From: Jeotgalibacillus terrae
GTDB taxonomy: Bacteria > Bacillota > Bacilli > Bacillales > Jeotgalibacillaceae
Direction: 5' to 3'
DNA: 64,000 nt
Assembly (NCBI RefSeq): GCF_016908195.1
Contig: NZ_JAFBDK010000001.1
Span: forward strand, 62,001-126,000
The position numbers and the translations under genes were made by a program. Below the pieces are notes generated by a model. That model searched no databases and was not told where the DNA came from. It saw nothing but the letters and a program-made list of their open reading frames with translations. Positions 18,164 to 28,840 of this stretch are shown piece after piece. Numbering within the stretch: the first letter of the stretch is position 1; each line of letters starts with the position of its first letter.

Positions 18164-19267
18164 CTATACTGTAAATACGTCATAATCGGTCACTGCTGAA
18201 ATGCAGTCAGCTCCGCGTTTGCGATCTTCCTCAGTCTGAAAGCTGATCGTTAAAACCCCGTAAATATCCTCTCTGGTTTCCATAATTCTGAGGTTAACGA
18301 TACTGATTTCTTCCTTAGCCAAAATACCTGTAATTTCTGAAATGACACCCGGATAGTCCGGGACATCTACAAATAGGTCGTAAAAAGAGGGAATCGCCCC
18401 TTTTTGAAGAATCGGCATGGAATCTCTGAATGTTTTCGCCTCTGAAAAATACGTATAAATATCCGTTGCATTGTTTCTTTCGAGCATATCGATTACACGA
18501 TTCATTTCTTGCTGCCATTCTGACATCAGACTTTTCAGGGTATCGATATTGTGAACGGTTATGTCCCTCCACATTTCAGGGTTTGAAGAAGCAATTCTCG
18601 AAATATCCCTGAAACCCCCGGCAGCAAGACTGGAAATGAGAGGCTGCCTCTGATAATTATCTTTTACCTGATGGACTAATGATGATGCGATAATATGCGG
18701 AAAATGACTGACCATTCCGGTGATATGATCGTGTTCCTCAGGCTTAACTTCAAGAAACTTCGCTTTACTGCCTTTCAGCCATTTTTTCAGAACAGCTACA
18801 GATTCAGCGTCACTATGCTCTGCAGGTGTTAATAAATAAAAAGCATTTTCAAACAGAATCGCTTTAGCAGCGGAGACACCACTTTTATGTGAACCTGCCA
18901 TTGGATGACCGCCTATAAATGATATTCCCCGGTCAGAAAACAGATGGCTCGATTCCATAATTCTCTTTTTCGTACTACCGACATCTGTTACGATCACATC
19001 CGGTTTAAGATTGAAAGAAGATATGGTCTTCATCATCTCAACCGTTTCATTTACAGGGGTACAGATAATGATCAGGTCTGCTTGTTCAGCATCCTCCTGT
19101 AAGGAATCAGATCCCTGACTGATTGCGTTAAGTGCCTTTGCGAGTCTGATCTCTTCTTTCTTTATATCAAAGCCCGTCACAGTTGCCCCGGGGTATTCTT
19201 TCAATATTGATAAACCGATTGAGCCTCCAATCAAACCGAGCCCAATAATAAACACATTGCCATTCAT
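18164..19267 (-). CDS. tyrA: Prephenate dehydrogenase
   Basis: Oxidises prephenate to 4-hydroxyphenylpyruvate for tyrosine, using NAD+. 367 residues: Rossmann motif GLGLIGGSIG at the N-terminus, the family motif GGHPMAGSHKSG, and a C-terminal ACT domain (from about residue 295, VDVPDYPGVISEITGIL) that likely mediates feedback by tyrosine. The start is the ATG preceded by AAAGGTTGTGAACGT; the long upstream extension would run into hisC by over 40 bases. Confidence 0.94.
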   Translation of the reverse strand: MNGNVFIIGLGLIGGSIGLSILKEYPGATVTGFDIKKEEIRLAKALNAISQGSDSLQEDAEQADLIIICTPVNETVEMMKTISSFNLKPDVIVTDVGSTKKRIMESSHLFSDRGISFIGGHPMAGSHKSGVSAAKAILFENAFYLLTPAEHSDAESVAVLKKWLKGSKAKFLEVKPEEHDHITGMVSHFPHIIASSLVHQVKDNYQRQPLISSLAAGGFRDISRIASSNPEMWRDITVHNIDTLKSLMSEWQQEMNRVIDMLERNNATDIYTYFSEAKTFRDSMPILQKGAIPSFYDLFVDVPDYPGVISEITGILAKEEISIVNLRIMETREDIYGVLTISFQTEEDRKRGADCISAVTDYDVFTV

Positions 19268-19280
19268 ACGTTCACAACCT

Positions 19281-20366
19281 TTAATGTGAGATAGTCTCCC
19301 TGATTGCTTTAAGCGTCTGATCAACCTGATCCCTGCTGCCGATAGTGATCCTCAGGCTGTTAGGGAAGCCAAGTGCCTGACCGCTTCTAACAATGATTCC
19401 TTTTCTTAACAGGGCTTCAAATAAGTCATCTGCATCCTGATTAAAATGAACCAGAATAAAATTTCCCTGTGAAGGATAATACGTAAGACCATGCTCATGA
19501 CAGAATTGCTCAAACTTTTGTATGCCTTCTCTATTCTGCTGTCTGCAGCTTTCAATGAACGTCTGATCACCAATTGCTGCTGCAGCTGCCTGCTGAGCCA
19601 GTGCATTCGTGTTAAAAGGCTCTCTTACCGGTTCAAGAGATTGTATCAGCGCAGGGTTTGCCATTCCGTACCCGACTCTGAAGCCCGCAAGTCCGTAAGC
19701 TTTTGAAAAAGTTCTTGTGACGATCAGGTTTGAATATGAGTTGATGAGTTCTAAAGCATTGTAATAGTCTTCTGCCGTCACATATTCATAATAAGCTTCA
19801 TCAAGTACAACTAAGACATCTTTTGGAATCTGATCAAGGAAATGTACCAGATCTTTTTCGGCAATGCTGACACCGGTCGGATTATTCGGACTGCACACCC
19901 ATACGACAGCTGTTTGTCCGTTAACTGCAGATGCCATGGCCTGAAGATCATGGTGACCTTCAACAAGAGGAACCTCTATCACCTCAGCACCTTCGATGAC
20001 AGCGTTGTGTTTGTATTGAGGGAAAGTCGGAGCAGCCATTACAGTGTTTTTAGAGGAATCAAGCATTGCTCTTGAGATAATCTGAATGATTTCATCCGAC
20101 CCGTTCCCTAAAATGAAGTGATCTCCTGGAAGCTGATAAAAAGCTGCAAGCGCGTTTCTGAGCACTGTCCCGCCGCCGTCAGGGTAGATTGCATAATTCA
20201 TCGCATTTTCTTTAATCTGCTTTTTGACCTGATCTGAACAGCCGAATGGATTCTCATTAGAAGCGAGTTTGATGATTTCTTCGAGACCAAGTTCATTTTT
20301 TACTTCTTCTATTGTTTTACCGGGTTTATATGGTGATAATTTTTTAACCTGATTTTTAATATACAT
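19281..20366 (-). CDS. hisC: Histidinol-phosphate / aromatic aminotransferase
   Basis: PLP-dependent class I/II aminotransferase, 361 residues. The Schiff-base Lys lies in TFSKAYGLAG, and the phosphate-contacting FRVGYG and the N-terminal LASNENPFG are present. In B. subtilis the orthologue at this locus acts both in histidine synthesis and on phenylpyruvate/4-hydroxyphenylpyruvate, which fits its place beside tyrA. Start is ATG with AAAGGAG before it; TGATG overlaps the aroH stop. Confidence 0.94.
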   Translation of the reverse strand: MYIKNQVKKLSPYKPGKTIEEVKNELGLEEIIKLASNENPFGCSDQVKKQIKENAMNYAIYPDGGGTVLRNALAAFYQLPGDHFILGNGSDEIIQIISRAMLDSSKNTVMAAPTFPQYKHNAVIEGAEVIEVPLVEGHHDLQAMASAVNGQTAVVWVCSPNNPTGVSIAEKDLVHFLDQIPKDVLVVLDEAYYEYVTAEDYYNALELINSYSNLIVTRTFSKAYGLAGFRVGYGMANPALIQSLEPVREPFNTNALAQQAAAAAIGDQTFIESCRQQNREGIQKFEQFCHEHGLTYYPSQGNFILVHFNQDADDLFEALLRKGIIVRSGQALGFPNSLRITIGSRDQVDQTLKAIRETISH

Positions 20367-20746
20367 CAATGATTCTCCTTTCTGATCATTGCAAGGTCCG
20401 GACGTAACTTTACAGCCTCATGATGATAAACGTGTTGAATATCCTTCTGTTTTTTTCCGGTATTCACATGCACCATCACTCTGACACACCCTGGCAACGC
20501 ATCTTTAACAGGGATCTCCTGCATACACATAACAGGTACATATTGCCAGCCTTCAATTTTTCTTAATGCTTTTGCAGGAAACACTGAACGAATATCATCA
20601 GTTGTTGATATAAATACTGAAGCTGTATCATCAGCATCAATACTATTTTTTTCAATCATCTCTTCAAGCAGAGAAAGAGTAGCCTCGATAACAAGTTCTT
20701 CCTTGTCTGAATCTACCGTTGTTGCCCCTCTTATACCCCGGATCAT
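20366..20746 (-). CDS. aroH: Chorismate mutase (AroH type)
   Basis: Converts chorismate to prephenate. It is the monofunctional trimeric AroH form, 126 residues, with RGIRGATTVDSDKEE at the N-terminus and SVFISTTDDI and ALPGCVRVMVH. The active-site Arg near residue 7 and Arg near residue 90 are in place. It overlaps aroB upstream (ATGA) and hisC downstream. The trp genes that lie between aroH and hisC in B. subtilis are absent. Confidence 0.95.
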   Translation of the reverse strand: MIRGIRGATTVDSDKEELVIEATLSLLEEMIEKNSIDADDTASVFISTTDDIRSVFPAKALRKIEGWQYVPVMCMQEIPVKDALPGCVRVMVHVNTGKKQKDIQHVYHHEAVKLRPDLAMIRKENH

Positions 20747-21819
20747 TGTGTTTCCCCCCTTTGCTGCAGCAGTCGGTGAACCTGCAGTAACTCTTCCTGG
20801 TCAATCTTTTTTAATACAGGCTTACCCACTTCTTCGAGTAAAACAAAGCGGATATGATGTTTCAGATTTTTTTTATCATTTTTCATCAGTTTAAGTAATT
20901 CTTCAAACGGTGCAGCAGCTTTAGTCTCATACCCTAAAGAATGAACCCATACTAAAAATCCGTCTAGATCAAACTTGAGTTCTGTTTGTCTTTGACTCAG
21001 TAAAATTGCATAGACCATGCCTATCATCACGCATTCACCATGGAGTTTGCCTCCATAACCTGACCATGCTTCAACGGCATGACCATACGTGTGACCAAAA
21101 TTTAAAAAGGCACGGATATTCTGCTCCCGCTCGTCTTTTGCCACGACTTCACCTTTGATCTGTATGCCTTTTTTAAGTGCGTACTGAAGGAAATCCTGAT
21201 CAAGGGTTTTGAAATCGGTGACATGTTTCATTAATTCCTGCAGAAAATCGTGATCTGCTATTAATGCATGTTTAATCACTTCTGCAAACCCCGACCTGAT
21301 TTCACGTTCGGGCAGCGTTCTGAGAAAAGAGCTGTCATAAACGACGGCAGAAGGCTGATGAAAGCTTCCGGTCATATTTTTCCCCAGTGGATGATTAATT
21401 GCCGTTTTCCCTCCCACTGCACTATCGTGTGCCAGGATGGTTGTAGGCACCTGAATATACCTGATGCCTCTCATATACGTTGCAGCTGTAAACCCTGCAA
21501 GGTCCCCTGTTGCACCGCCTCCACATGCAATAATAAGAGAATGACGATCTAATCCTGATTCAAGTGCTTTTCCCATCACCTGCTCATAAACAGCAAATGT
21601 TTTTGCTTTTTCTCCGGCCGGCAAAACATGAATGTCATCAAAAGGTATACTCTCATGAATCATATCCTTATGATATTGATACACAGTTTCATCAATCAAA
21701 AGCAGGGTAGAAGTAACCTCAGGAGACAGATCAAGAATAAACTGTCTGATTTTGCCAAGTGCTTTTTCACCAATTAAAACAGGGTAATCATTCCCTGCCC
21801 GGATGATCAGCTGCTCCAT
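20743..21819 (-). CDS. aroB: 3-dehydroquinate synthase
   Basis: NAD- and zinc-dependent conversion of DAHP to 3-dehydroquinate. 358 residues; GGGATGDLAGFTAATYMRG and PTTILAHDSAVGGKTAINH are the family signatures, and NFGHTYGHAVEA carries metal-ligand histidines. The start is the ATG two bases after the aroC stop with AAGGATTACTGAT before it; a longer frame would overlap aroC. Confidence 0.95.
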   Translation of the reverse strand: MEQLIIRAGNDYPVLIGEKALGKIRQFILDLSPEVTSTLLLIDETVYQYHKDMIHESIPFDDIHVLPAGEKAKTFAVYEQVMGKALESGLDRHSLIIACGGGATGDLAGFTAATYMRGIRYIQVPTTILAHDSAVGGKTAINHPLGKNMTGSFHQPSAVVYDSSFLRTLPEREIRSGFAEVIKHALIADHDFLQELMKHVTDFKTLDQDFLQYALKKGIQIKGEVVAKDEREQNIRAFLNFGHTYGHAVEAWSGYGGKLHGECVMIGMVYAILLSQRQTELKFDLDGFLVWVHSLGYETKAAAPFEELLKLMKNDKKNLKHHIRFVLLEEVGKPVLKKIDQEELLQVHRLLQQRGETQ

Positions 21820-21820
21820 A

Positions 21821-22996
21821 TCAGTAATCCTTAGCGTATGCCCGGTGCTGTTCAACAGATTTTTTTAATTGATCAAAACGATCACTGTCGAACTGATCGC
21901 ATATTGCACATGCGATTTCCCAGGCTACTACTGCTTCTGCTACAACAGCTGCTGCAGGCACCGCACAGCTGTCTGAACGTTCAATACTTGCGCTAAATGG
22001 CTCCTTGGAGTCAATATCCACACTTTCAAGCGGCTTATAAAGTGTCGGGATCGGTTTCATGACCCCTTTGACCACGATTGGCATACCGGTTGTCATGCCG
22101 CCTTCAAATCCTCCAAGACGGTTGGATTTCCTATAATAGCCTTTATCCTCAGACCAGGCGATTTCATCGTGAACCTGACTTCCCGGAAGACGGGCCATCT
22201 CAAAACCAAGACCAAATTCTACACCTTTAAAAGCATTAATACTCATAATTGCGGCTGCAATCTTTGCATCAAGCTTTTTATCATAGTGAACGTAGCTGCC
22301 GAGACCTGCCGGAACATTTTCCACAATCACTTCCACAACTCCACCGATTGAATCACCATTCTTTTTAGCTTCATCGATTGCCGTTTTCATTTTTTCTGAA
22401 GCTTCTGCGTCGATGCATCTTACTTCGCTTTCTTCAGATTTACTTCTGATTTCTTTTGCTGAGAGGCCTTTAATTACTTCTGCCTGAACACCGCCAATTT
22501 CTCTCACGTGACATGCAATGTTAATATCAAGATCTTTAAGGATTTTCTGAGCAAGCGCACCTGCTGCAACCCTTACAGTCGTTTCACGTGCTGATGATCT
22601 TTCAAGTACGTTACGCATATCACGGTGACCGTATTTAATGCCGCCATTCAAGTCAGCATGTCCGGGTCTTGGCCTAGTGATTTTTCTTCTTACTTCTTTT
22701 TCTTCATCATCGCTGAGAGGTTCTGCACCCATAATCTTTGTCCAGTGAGTCCAGTCTTTATTTTCAACAACAAGCGCAATAGGCGACCCTAGTGTTTTAC
22801 CGTGTCTAACCCCGCTCAGGATCTGAGCACGGTCTGTCTCGATTTGCATTCTTCTGCCGCGGCCATAACCTTTTTGCCTTCTTGACAGATGTTCATTAAT
22901 ATCAATTGCTTCAAGCTCTAATCCCGCAGGAAGTCCTTCAATGATTGTTGTCAGCTGAGGTCCATGAGACTCTCCTGCTGTTAAGTATCTCATCAT
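21821..22996 (-). CDS. aroC: Chorismate synthase
   Basis: Last shikimate step, EPSP to chorismate, needing reduced FMN. 391 residues: [12 protein letters not shown] at the N-terminus, [11 protein letters not shown], and [17 protein letters not shown]. Two tandem ATGs follow AAGGAGGAAAGTATT; the first has the better spacing of eight bases, the second gives the usual [11 protein letters not shown] start. It is called aroF in B. subtilis. Confidence 0.95.
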   Translation of the reverse strand: MMRYLTAGESHGPQLTTIIEGLPAGLELEAIDINEHLSRRQKGYGRGRRMQIETDRAQILSGVRHGKTLGSPIALVVENKDWTHWTKIMGAEPLSDDEEKEVRRKITRPRPGHADLNGGIKYGHRDMRNVLERSSARETTVRVAAGALAQKILKDLDINIACHVREIGGVQAEVIKGLSAKEIRSKSEESEVRCIDAEASEKMKTAIDEAKKNGDSIGGVVEVIVENVPAGLGSYVHYDKKLDAKIAAAIMSINAFKGVEFGLGFEMARLPGSQVHDEIAWSEDKGYYRKSNRLGGFEGGMTTGMPIVVKGVMKPIPTLYKPLESVDIDSKEPFSASIERSDSCAVPAAAVVAEAVVAWEIACAICDQFDSDRFDQLKKSVEQHRAYAKDY

Positions 22997-23084
22997 AATA
23001 CTTTCCTCCTTCAACTCGCTAAAGTGATATTTGTACAGTCTAACATATTTTTTTGAAGGTATGTAGTCAAATTAACCGACAAGT

Positions 23085-23867
<783 letters not shown>

Positions 23868-23926
23868 TCATTTATTAGCACTATTAATAGCTACTATATA
23901 AAAACATCTTAAAAAATGCTATAAAA

Positions 23927-23950
23927 AAAAGCACCTCTTCAGGTGCTTTT
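23927..23950 (-). terminator. Terminator after ndk
   Basis: AAAAGCACCT, short loop, AGGTGCTTTT, followed on the minus strand by a run of eight T, just past the ndk stop. Confidence 0.88.
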
Positions 23951-23955
23951 ACAAT

Positions 23956-24402
23956 TTAATAAACCCATTCATCAGATGATTTTTTGTATTCAAGTGCTGC
24001 ATCTTCACCAAAGAAAAGATTGATTTCACGTTCTGCACTTTCAAGAGAGTCAGAACCGTGAATGATGTTTTTACCTACTGTCAGGCCAAAATCTCCTCTT
24101 AGTGTTCCAAGATCAGCCTCGCTTGGCTTAGTAGCACCCATCATATGACGGGCAGTCTTAACAACATCTTCACCTTCCCAGATCATTGCAAAAACCGGGC
24201 CTGATGTGATGAAATCCGTTAGTTCCCCAAAAAACGGCTTATCAGCATGTTCGCCATAATGTTTCTTTGCCAGGTCATCAGAAATAACCATCAGCTTAGC
24301 AGCTGCAAGCTTGAATCCTTTACGTTCGAATCGGCTGATCACTTCACCGATTAACCCTCTTTGTACGCCATCAGGCTTAACCATTAGAAAAGTCTTTTCC
24401 AT
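23956..24402 (-). CDS. ndk: Nucleoside diphosphate kinase
   Basis: Balances NTP/dNTP pools by phosphotransfer through a phosphohistidine. 148 residues, standard size; [18 protein letters not shown] near the N-terminus and the active-site His in NIIHGSDS. It sits downstream of the heptaprenyl diphosphate synthase genes. Confidence 0.97.
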   Translation of the reverse strand: MEKTFLMVKPDGVQRGLIGEVISRFERKGFKLAAAKLMVISDDLAKKHYGEHADKPFFGELTDFITSGPVFAMIWEGEDVVKTARHMMGATKPSEADLGTLRGDFGLTVGKNIIHGSDSLESAEREINLFFGEDAALEYKKSSDEWVY

Positions 24403-24494
24403 TCTCTATTCCCCCAACTATGTATGTCGGTCTCTTTAAGACCCTCTAAAAGATTATCACTCATTGAACGTTTTGGCAACGTTTTCATTGGAAT

Positions 24495-25457
24495 TTAATA
24501 CTTTCTTTTTCCAATAAACAGGGCAATATCACGAAGTGACTTTTTAGCTTTAGATTGCGGGATTTCATCAAGCTGATCGAGTGCTTTTCGTAAATACCTC
24601 TGGCTGATTGCAGAGGACCGTTTGATTGCATCAGTTTTTAAAATATCATCAATGATCTGTTTCAGATCCTCACCCGGCATTTCTTCATGAACTTTTTTGA
24701 TTCTGCTGCTGATCTCAGGATTCTCCATAGCATAAAATACAGGCAGAGTGATATTCCCCTGCAACAGGTCACCTCCGGCAGGTTTTCCAAGTTCCTTTTC
24801 AGTACTTGTAAAATCAAGAATGTCATCAGTAATCTGATAAGCCATTCCAACATAATACCCAAAACGATAGAGTCTCCTTTGAATATCAGCCGATGCGTTA
24901 CCTGCTACTGCCCCCAGCTGACAGCTTACTGCAATCAACAGAGCCGTTTTTCTCTTGATCCGACGGAAATAATCTCTGGTGCTTTGATTAAAGCGGTACT
25001 TATCCTGAATTTGCGCAATTTCACCAATACATAATTCCACAATCGCATCTGACAGAATTTTATGAGCAGATGGGTTCTGGATCACTGTCATATAGTTCAG
25101 CGCCCTTGCGAACATATAATCTCCGGTGTACATGGCAATCTGGTTGTTCCATTCCGCCTGAATCGTCGTTCTGCCACGGCGCATATCTGCATTGTCGATG
25201 ACATCATCATGTACAAGCGAAGCCATATGAATCAGTTCGAGTGCAACAGCAGCATTTTTCACACGGTGAATATCATATTGACCCGTTTTGGCAGCGAGCA
25301 GAACAAAAACAGGTCGGATTCTCTTTCCTCCGGCCTGAAGTAAATGCAGTGAAGCATCCTTTAGAAGCTCAGTATCTGAATGAATTGCCTGACTTAGTTC
25401 CTTTTCAACCTCTTCAATATCCGCTTTCAGAAACGAATAGAGCATTGTTAATTTCAT
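24495..25457 (-). CDS. hepT: Heptaprenyl diphosphate synthase component II
   Basis: Catalytic subunit of the two-component synthase that makes the C35 side chain of menaquinone-7. trans-Prenyltransferase fold of 320 residues with both aspartate-rich motifs, DDVID within LVHDDVIDNADMRRG and DDILD within QITDDILDF. It needs HepS, encoded two genes upstream, for activity. AGGTGGAAGTGTT precedes the ATG. Confidence 0.95.
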   Translation of the reverse strand: MKLTMLYSFLKADIEEVEKELSQAIHSDTELLKDASLHLLQAGGKRIRPVFVLLAAKTGQYDIHRVKNAAVALELIHMASLVHDDVIDNADMRRGRTTIQAEWNNQIAMYTGDYMFARALNYMTVIQNPSAHKILSDAIVELCIGEIAQIQDKYRFNQSTRDYFRRIKRKTALLIAVSCQLGAVAGNASADIQRRLYRFGYYVGMAYQITDDILDFTSTEKELGKPAGGDLLQGNITLPVFYAMENPEISSRIKKVHEEMPGEDLKQIIDDILKTDAIKRSSAISQRYLRKALDQLDEIPQSKAKKSLRDIALFIGKRKY

Positions 25458-25481
25458 AACACTTCCACCTAATTTGCATTT

Positions 25482-26183
25482 TTAAGCTTTTTTATACCCA
25501 AGGTGCATTGCTGCTGCCCCGCCGCTGAACTGTTTATAGTTCACACTTGCAAAACCTGCTTCTTCAAACATGTCAGCCAGCTGCCGTGCTCCAGGAAAGT
25601 CTTTAGCTGATTCCTGCAGCCAGGAATATTCATTATAGCTTTTTGCAAGGATTTTTCCGAAAATCGGCATCACATATTTAAAATAAGCATAATACAACTG
25701 TCTGAACCCTGGAATAGTCGGCTGTGAAGTTTCAAGGCAGACTGCCATGCCACCCGGTTTTAGTACCCTGTTCATTTCTTTTAATACCTGAAGATAATCA
25801 GGCACATTTCTCAGTCCAAAACCGATCGTGACATAATCAAATGAATTGTCTTCATAGGGCAATGCCATTGCATTACCGTGAACAAGTGAAATTTGTGGAT
25901 AATCCTTCACTTTTTCATGACCTGTTTTAAGCATGTTTTTACTGAAATCCAGACCTACTACTTCCCCTTCAGGTCCAGCAGCCTCTGCAAGCGCAATTGT
26001 CCAGTCAGCGGTCCCGCAGCATACATCCAGCGCTTTCGAACCTGTATCAACCTGCATTTTCTGCATCGTGTACTTTCTCCAGCGGACATGCTGCTGAAAG
26101 CTGATAATGGAATTCATTTTATCGTAACGGCCATGTATTTTCTCAAAGACCCCGTGGACTTTTTGTTCTTTCTCTGTCTGCAT
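25482..26183 (-). CDS. menG: Demethylmenaquinone methyltransferase
   Basis: Last step of menaquinone synthesis: SAM-dependent C-methylation. 233 residues, UbiE/MenG family with SAM motif [28 protein letters not shown] and a conserved C-terminal [16 protein letters not shown]. It is between hepS and hepT, two bases after hepS, so side-chain synthesis and ring methylation are co-expressed. Confidence 0.96.
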   Translation of the reverse strand: MQTEKEQKVHGVFEKIHGRYDKMNSIISFQQHVRWRKYTMQKMQVDTGSKALDVCCGTADWTIALAEAAGPEGEVVGLDFSKNMLKTGHEKVKDYPQISLVHGNAMALPYEDNSFDYVTIGFGLRNVPDYLQVLKEMNRVLKPGGMAVCLETSQPTIPGFRQLYYAYFKYVMPIFGKILAKSYNEYSWLQESAKDFPGARQLADMFEEAGFASVNYKQFSGGAAAMHLGYKKA

Positions 26184-26185
26184 AA

Positions 26186-26962
26186 TTATCCTTCCTCTGC
26201 ATAAATAATCGACTTTTCATAAAAAGAACTGAAAATCGGCAAATTCTTAGTAGTAGATGGAAGGTTAAGTTCCCGCGCCAGATATTCAATTTCTCTTGAT
26301 ATTTTCTTAATCAGACGTTTATATGCTGTCATGTAGTCTGATGTCTTGATGTGGTGTTTTCCATGTTTGAAAAAATAAAATAAACTTGAATCATCACCTT
26401 GTGCAAAAGATCTTTCTTCCTGCTTTAAACGGTTAGCAAGTAAAAGTTTTTCTGCAAGCGGCACCATTTCATCATAGCCGAGATGTATAAACAGACTTGT
26501 GATAATGGAAGATTCTATTTTTGTCAGGCTGTTGAGAAATTCATCCTCTGTCAATGTATGGGCAGATGTGATTTCAATCTTATGTTCGTTAATCTCTTCA
26601 ATTGAAAAAGCGATCTTTCTGATCAGCTCTATATCCGGTATGCCTGATAGAATTTTATAATACAGTCCGCTGTAATAATCTCCGGCAAGTACTGTCAGCT
26701 GTTTAATCCGGTGTGATTCACCTGTAACAGAAACTTTTTCATGCGTGTCTAGAGCCTGCTGGATCAAAATAGCAGTAGAGACATATGATTGATCGAGATT
26801 TGTATATTTATTTTTTAAGTAAAAGGGGAGTAAAAGCAGAGACAGCCGCTCCATATCAATTTCAGGCTGACCGATTGATGCATGGAGATAGGGATGATGA
26901 ATTTGGTCTAGTATGTGCTGAACAGTCTGACTGATCCAGCGTTCGGATTGTTTATCGCTCAT
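26186..26962 (-). CDS. hepS: Heptaprenyl diphosphate synthase component I
   Basis: The small regulatory/chain-length subunit of the HepS-HepT synthase, 258 residues, helical, without aspartate-rich motifs as expected for component I. The segment [16 protein letters not shown] is typical. It is the first gene of hepS-menG-hepT and is preceded by an extended -10 promoter. Confidence 0.9.
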   Translation of the reverse strand: MSDKQSERWISQTVQHILDQIHHPYLHASIGQPEIDMERLSLLLLPFYLKNKYTNLDQSYVSTAILIQQALDTHEKVSVTGESHRIKQLTVLAGDYYSGLYYKILSGIPDIELIRKIAFSIEEINEHKIEITSAHTLTEDEFLNSLTKIESSIITSLFIHLGYDEMVPLAEKLLLANRLKQEERSFAQGDDSSLFYFFKHGKHHIKTSDYMTAYKRLIKKISREIEYLARELNLPSTTKNLPIFSSFYEKSIIYAEEG

Positions 26963-27015
26963 CTTTCTCTCCCCGTTTCATTAGTTCGTATGTATTAAAT
27001 GAATAAACCTCTCTT

Positions 27016-27024
27016 ATTATACCA
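27016..27024 (-). promoter_or_regulatory. Extended -10 promoter of hepS-menG-hepT
   Basis: On the minus strand TGG followed by TATAAT, about 55 bases before the hepS ATG. A TTCACA lies 19 bases upstream as a weak -35 box. Confidence 0.5.
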
Positions 27025-27053
27025 TATTCATTACAGACATTGTGAAGTTGAAA

Positions 27054-27075
27054 GAAGCCAGCGCTTGCTGGCTTC
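27054..27075 (-). terminator. Probable terminator after mtrB
   Basis: GAAGCCAGC/GCTGGCTTC hairpin ten bases past the mtrB stop, followed on the minus strand by only TTTC, so termination may be partial. Confidence 0.55.
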
Positions 27076-27085
27076 TTAGATCAGA

Positions 27086-27316
27086 TTACTTTTTCACTTT
27101 TTCATCGCTCAGCACTTCACCGTGAGCAGTAAGGATAGATGCCTTACCCCGCACTTTTACTGCTGATGTATGCTCGGTGAATTGTGCAATCATCACTTCA
27201 CCTTTATCCAGTTTTTCAGAGTGATGAAACTTTGTATCGGTTCCCCTTGTCAGACCGATTACGTTTACGCCATCTTCAAGCGCTTTAATACTGATAAAAT
27301 TCCCCTGGTCGCTCAC
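27086..27316 (-). CDS. mtrB: trp RNA-binding attenuation protein (TRAP)
   Basis: 76 residues; forms an 11-mer ring that binds tryptophan and then NAG-repeat RNA to attenuate trp genes. The Trp-binding and RNA-binding strands are recognisable in [17 protein letters not shown] and [17 protein letters not shown], including the Lys-Arg-rich KVRGK. It starts with GTG behind AAAGGAG, 17 bases after folE, the classical mtrAB arrangement. The trp operon it should regulate is not at its usual place downstream. Confidence 0.95.
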   Translation of the reverse strand: MSDQGNFISIKALEDGVNVIGLTRGTDTKFHHSEKLDKGEVMIAQFTEHTSAVKVRGKASILTAHGEVLSDEKVKK

Positions 27317-27333
27317 AGTTGTCGCTCCTTTAT

Positions 27334-27948
27334 TTAATCCATTTTAAGAAGAGTCATTACTTCATTACGAAGAACGTGATCTTCTTCATAAATACCTCTT
27401 GCAGCGGTTGTGACTGTTTTCGCTCCTGGTTTTTTAACTCCACGCATTGTCATACACATATGTTCTGCTTCAACGATCACATAAGCACCGTGCGGAGCAA
27501 GCATTTCCATAATGGCATCTGCAACAGTCGAAGTAATTCTCTCCTGCAGCTGCGGTCTTCTCGCAGTCGTTTCGACTGCTCTTGCAAGTTTGCTCAGACC
27601 TGTTACCTTACCATCCTTTGGAAGGTATGCAACATGCGCTTTTCCATAGAACGGTACAAGGTGATGCTCACACATAGAATGGAATGGAATATCCTTCACG
27701 AAAACAAGTTCTTCATGGTCTTCATTGAAAACAGTTTTGAAATATTCTTTTGGATCACTATTAAGACCCGAAAACATTTCCTCATACATTTTTGCTACAC
27801 GTTTAGGTGTATCAAGAAGACCTTCTCTTGATGGATCTTCTCCAACAGCTTCTAAAAGCATTGTAATTGCACGTTGTATTTTTTCCCGGTCAACCCGGTT
27901 CGTATCATTGCTGTTTAGTGTTGTGATATTTTCTGTAGTATGGTCCAT
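27334..27948 (-). CDS. folE: GTP cyclohydrolase I
   Basis: GTP to 7,8-dihydroneopterin triphosphate, the entry to folate synthesis. 204 residues with the zinc ligands Cys and His in [12 protein letters not shown] and in [10 protein letters not shown]. The name mtrA is used in B. subtilis. CAGGAGGATTCGGC precedes the ATG. Co-transcribed with mtrB. Confidence 0.97.
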   Translation of the reverse strand: MDHTTENITTLNSNDTNRVDREKIQRAITMLLEAVGEDPSREGLLDTPKRVAKMYEEMFSGLNSDPKEYFKTVFNEDHEELVFVKDIPFHSMCEHHLVPFYGKAHVAYLPKDGKVTGLSKLARAVETTARRPQLQERITSTVADAIMEMLAPHGAYVIVEAEHMCMTMRGVKKPGAKTVTTAARGIYEEDHVLRNEVMTLLKMD

Positions 27949-28055
27949 GCCGAATCCTCCTGCACTGCATTTATTTCACTTCATATTAGCATAACGCCTT
28001 TCACAGGCGCAAAGGCAAGAGCTCAGTAAATGTGCAGATTATCTTACTCAATAAA

Positions 28056-28079
28056 AAACCGCACATAAATGTGCGGTTT
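28056..28079 (-). terminator. Terminator after hbs
   Basis: AAACCGCACA, loop, TGTGCGGTTT, followed on the minus strand by a T-rich run, about 20 bases past the hbs stop. Confidence 0.85.
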
Positions 28080-28098
28080 CGCTCGCTAAAGATATGTA

Positions 28099-28371
28099 TT
28101 ATTTAACAGCATCTTTTAGCGCTTTACCTGGTTTGAAAGCAGGTACTTTGCTTGCTGAGATTTCGATTTCTTCTCCAGTCTGCGGGTTGCGGCCTTTACG
28201 TGCTGCACGTTCGCGTACTTCAAAGTTACCAAAACCAATCAGTTGTACCTTGTCACCTTTAGCAAGTGCATCTTGTACTGTATCGAATACTGCATCAACT
28301 GCTTTAGTTGCGTCCTTTTTAGAAAGTTCCGCAGATTCAGCAACTGCATTAATCAGTTCAGTCTTGTTCAC
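28099..28371 (-). CDS. hbs: Nucleoid protein HU (HBsu)
   Basis: 90-residue dimeric DNA-bending protein. The DNA-intercalating arm and signature [18 protein letters not shown] are intact. The start is a GTG six bases after GGAGGTG, giving [10 protein letters not shown] as in B. subtilis HBsu. An earlier in-frame GTG lies inside the ribosome-binding site and cannot be used. Confidence 0.96.
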   Translation of the reverse strand: MNKTELINAVAESAELSKKDATKAVDAVFDTVQDALAKGDKVQLIGFGNFEVRERAARKGRNPQTGEEIEISASKVPAFKPGKALKDAVK

Positions 28372-28380
28372 GTCATTCAC

Positions 28381-28639
28381 CTCCTCCCAAAAAAGTTATG
28401 GGCAAGTCTCTGTTACTAAGTGAACATTGAAAAGCATCTTCACGATCATGAATAATCGTTAAAAAGCCCATAGAATCAATGTTTTAGATCAATTCTGTTA
28501 AAAGATTATCACATAAAAAATACATTAGCAAGAATTATACGATAATTATTGGGAATCTCTTCTTATTATAGCCATAAACAAGGTAAATTAACCTATAACA
28601 TGAACAGAATGATGTCTTTATCATCATTATTTAAAAAAT
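28381..28639 (-). promoter_or_regulatory. Long upstream region of hbs, AT-rich with several TATAAT-like boxes
   Basis: No gene fits here. On the minus strand TATAAT occurs at 28570-28565 and 28539-28534 and GATAAT at 28510-28505, none with a convincing -35 at 17 bases. They could give multiple hbs promoters, as known for B. subtilis hbs, with a leader of over 100 bases. Nothing else recognised. Confidence 0.35.
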
Positions 28640-28779
28640 GGCTCTGTTAAGGGGGGCTGTTGATTTCCGCTTCAGGGTAAACGCTTTCCGCAGGGCGTGC
28701 GGTGAGCCTCCTGCTTGAGTCATTCCCGTTCCGCTGCAATCACCAGCAGTACTAATACAACTTTGGACTTTAAAAGAGG
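28640..28779. repeat. MITE-like inverted-repeat element, long copy
   Basis: A 140-base non-coding repeat with the same left end (GGCTCTGTTAA), inner repeat (GCTGTTGATT/AATCACCAGC, one mismatch) and similar but decayed right end as the 16671 copy. It carries an extra 65-base core flanked by direct repeats TTCCGCT. The core (GCTTTCCGCAGGGCGTGCGG and TGAGCCTCCTGC) resembles a repeat that is abundant in several Bacillaceae genomes (from memory, not searched). Confidence 0.75.
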
Positions 28780-28793
28780 TTAAAAAATAAAAA

Positions 28794-28814
28794 ACAGCCC
28801 ACTAAACGGGCTGT
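28794..28814 (-). terminator. Terminator after spoIVA
   Basis: ACAGCCC, seven-base loop, GGGCTGT, then TTTTTATTTTTTAA on the minus strand. Confidence 0.85.
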
Positions 28815-28840
28815 ACTAAGACAATAAAAGATAAATGCTC

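Noticed and set aside
27319-27831. 170-codon plus-strand frame
   Set aside because: It is exactly antisense to folE, which is certain, and shows no family signature.
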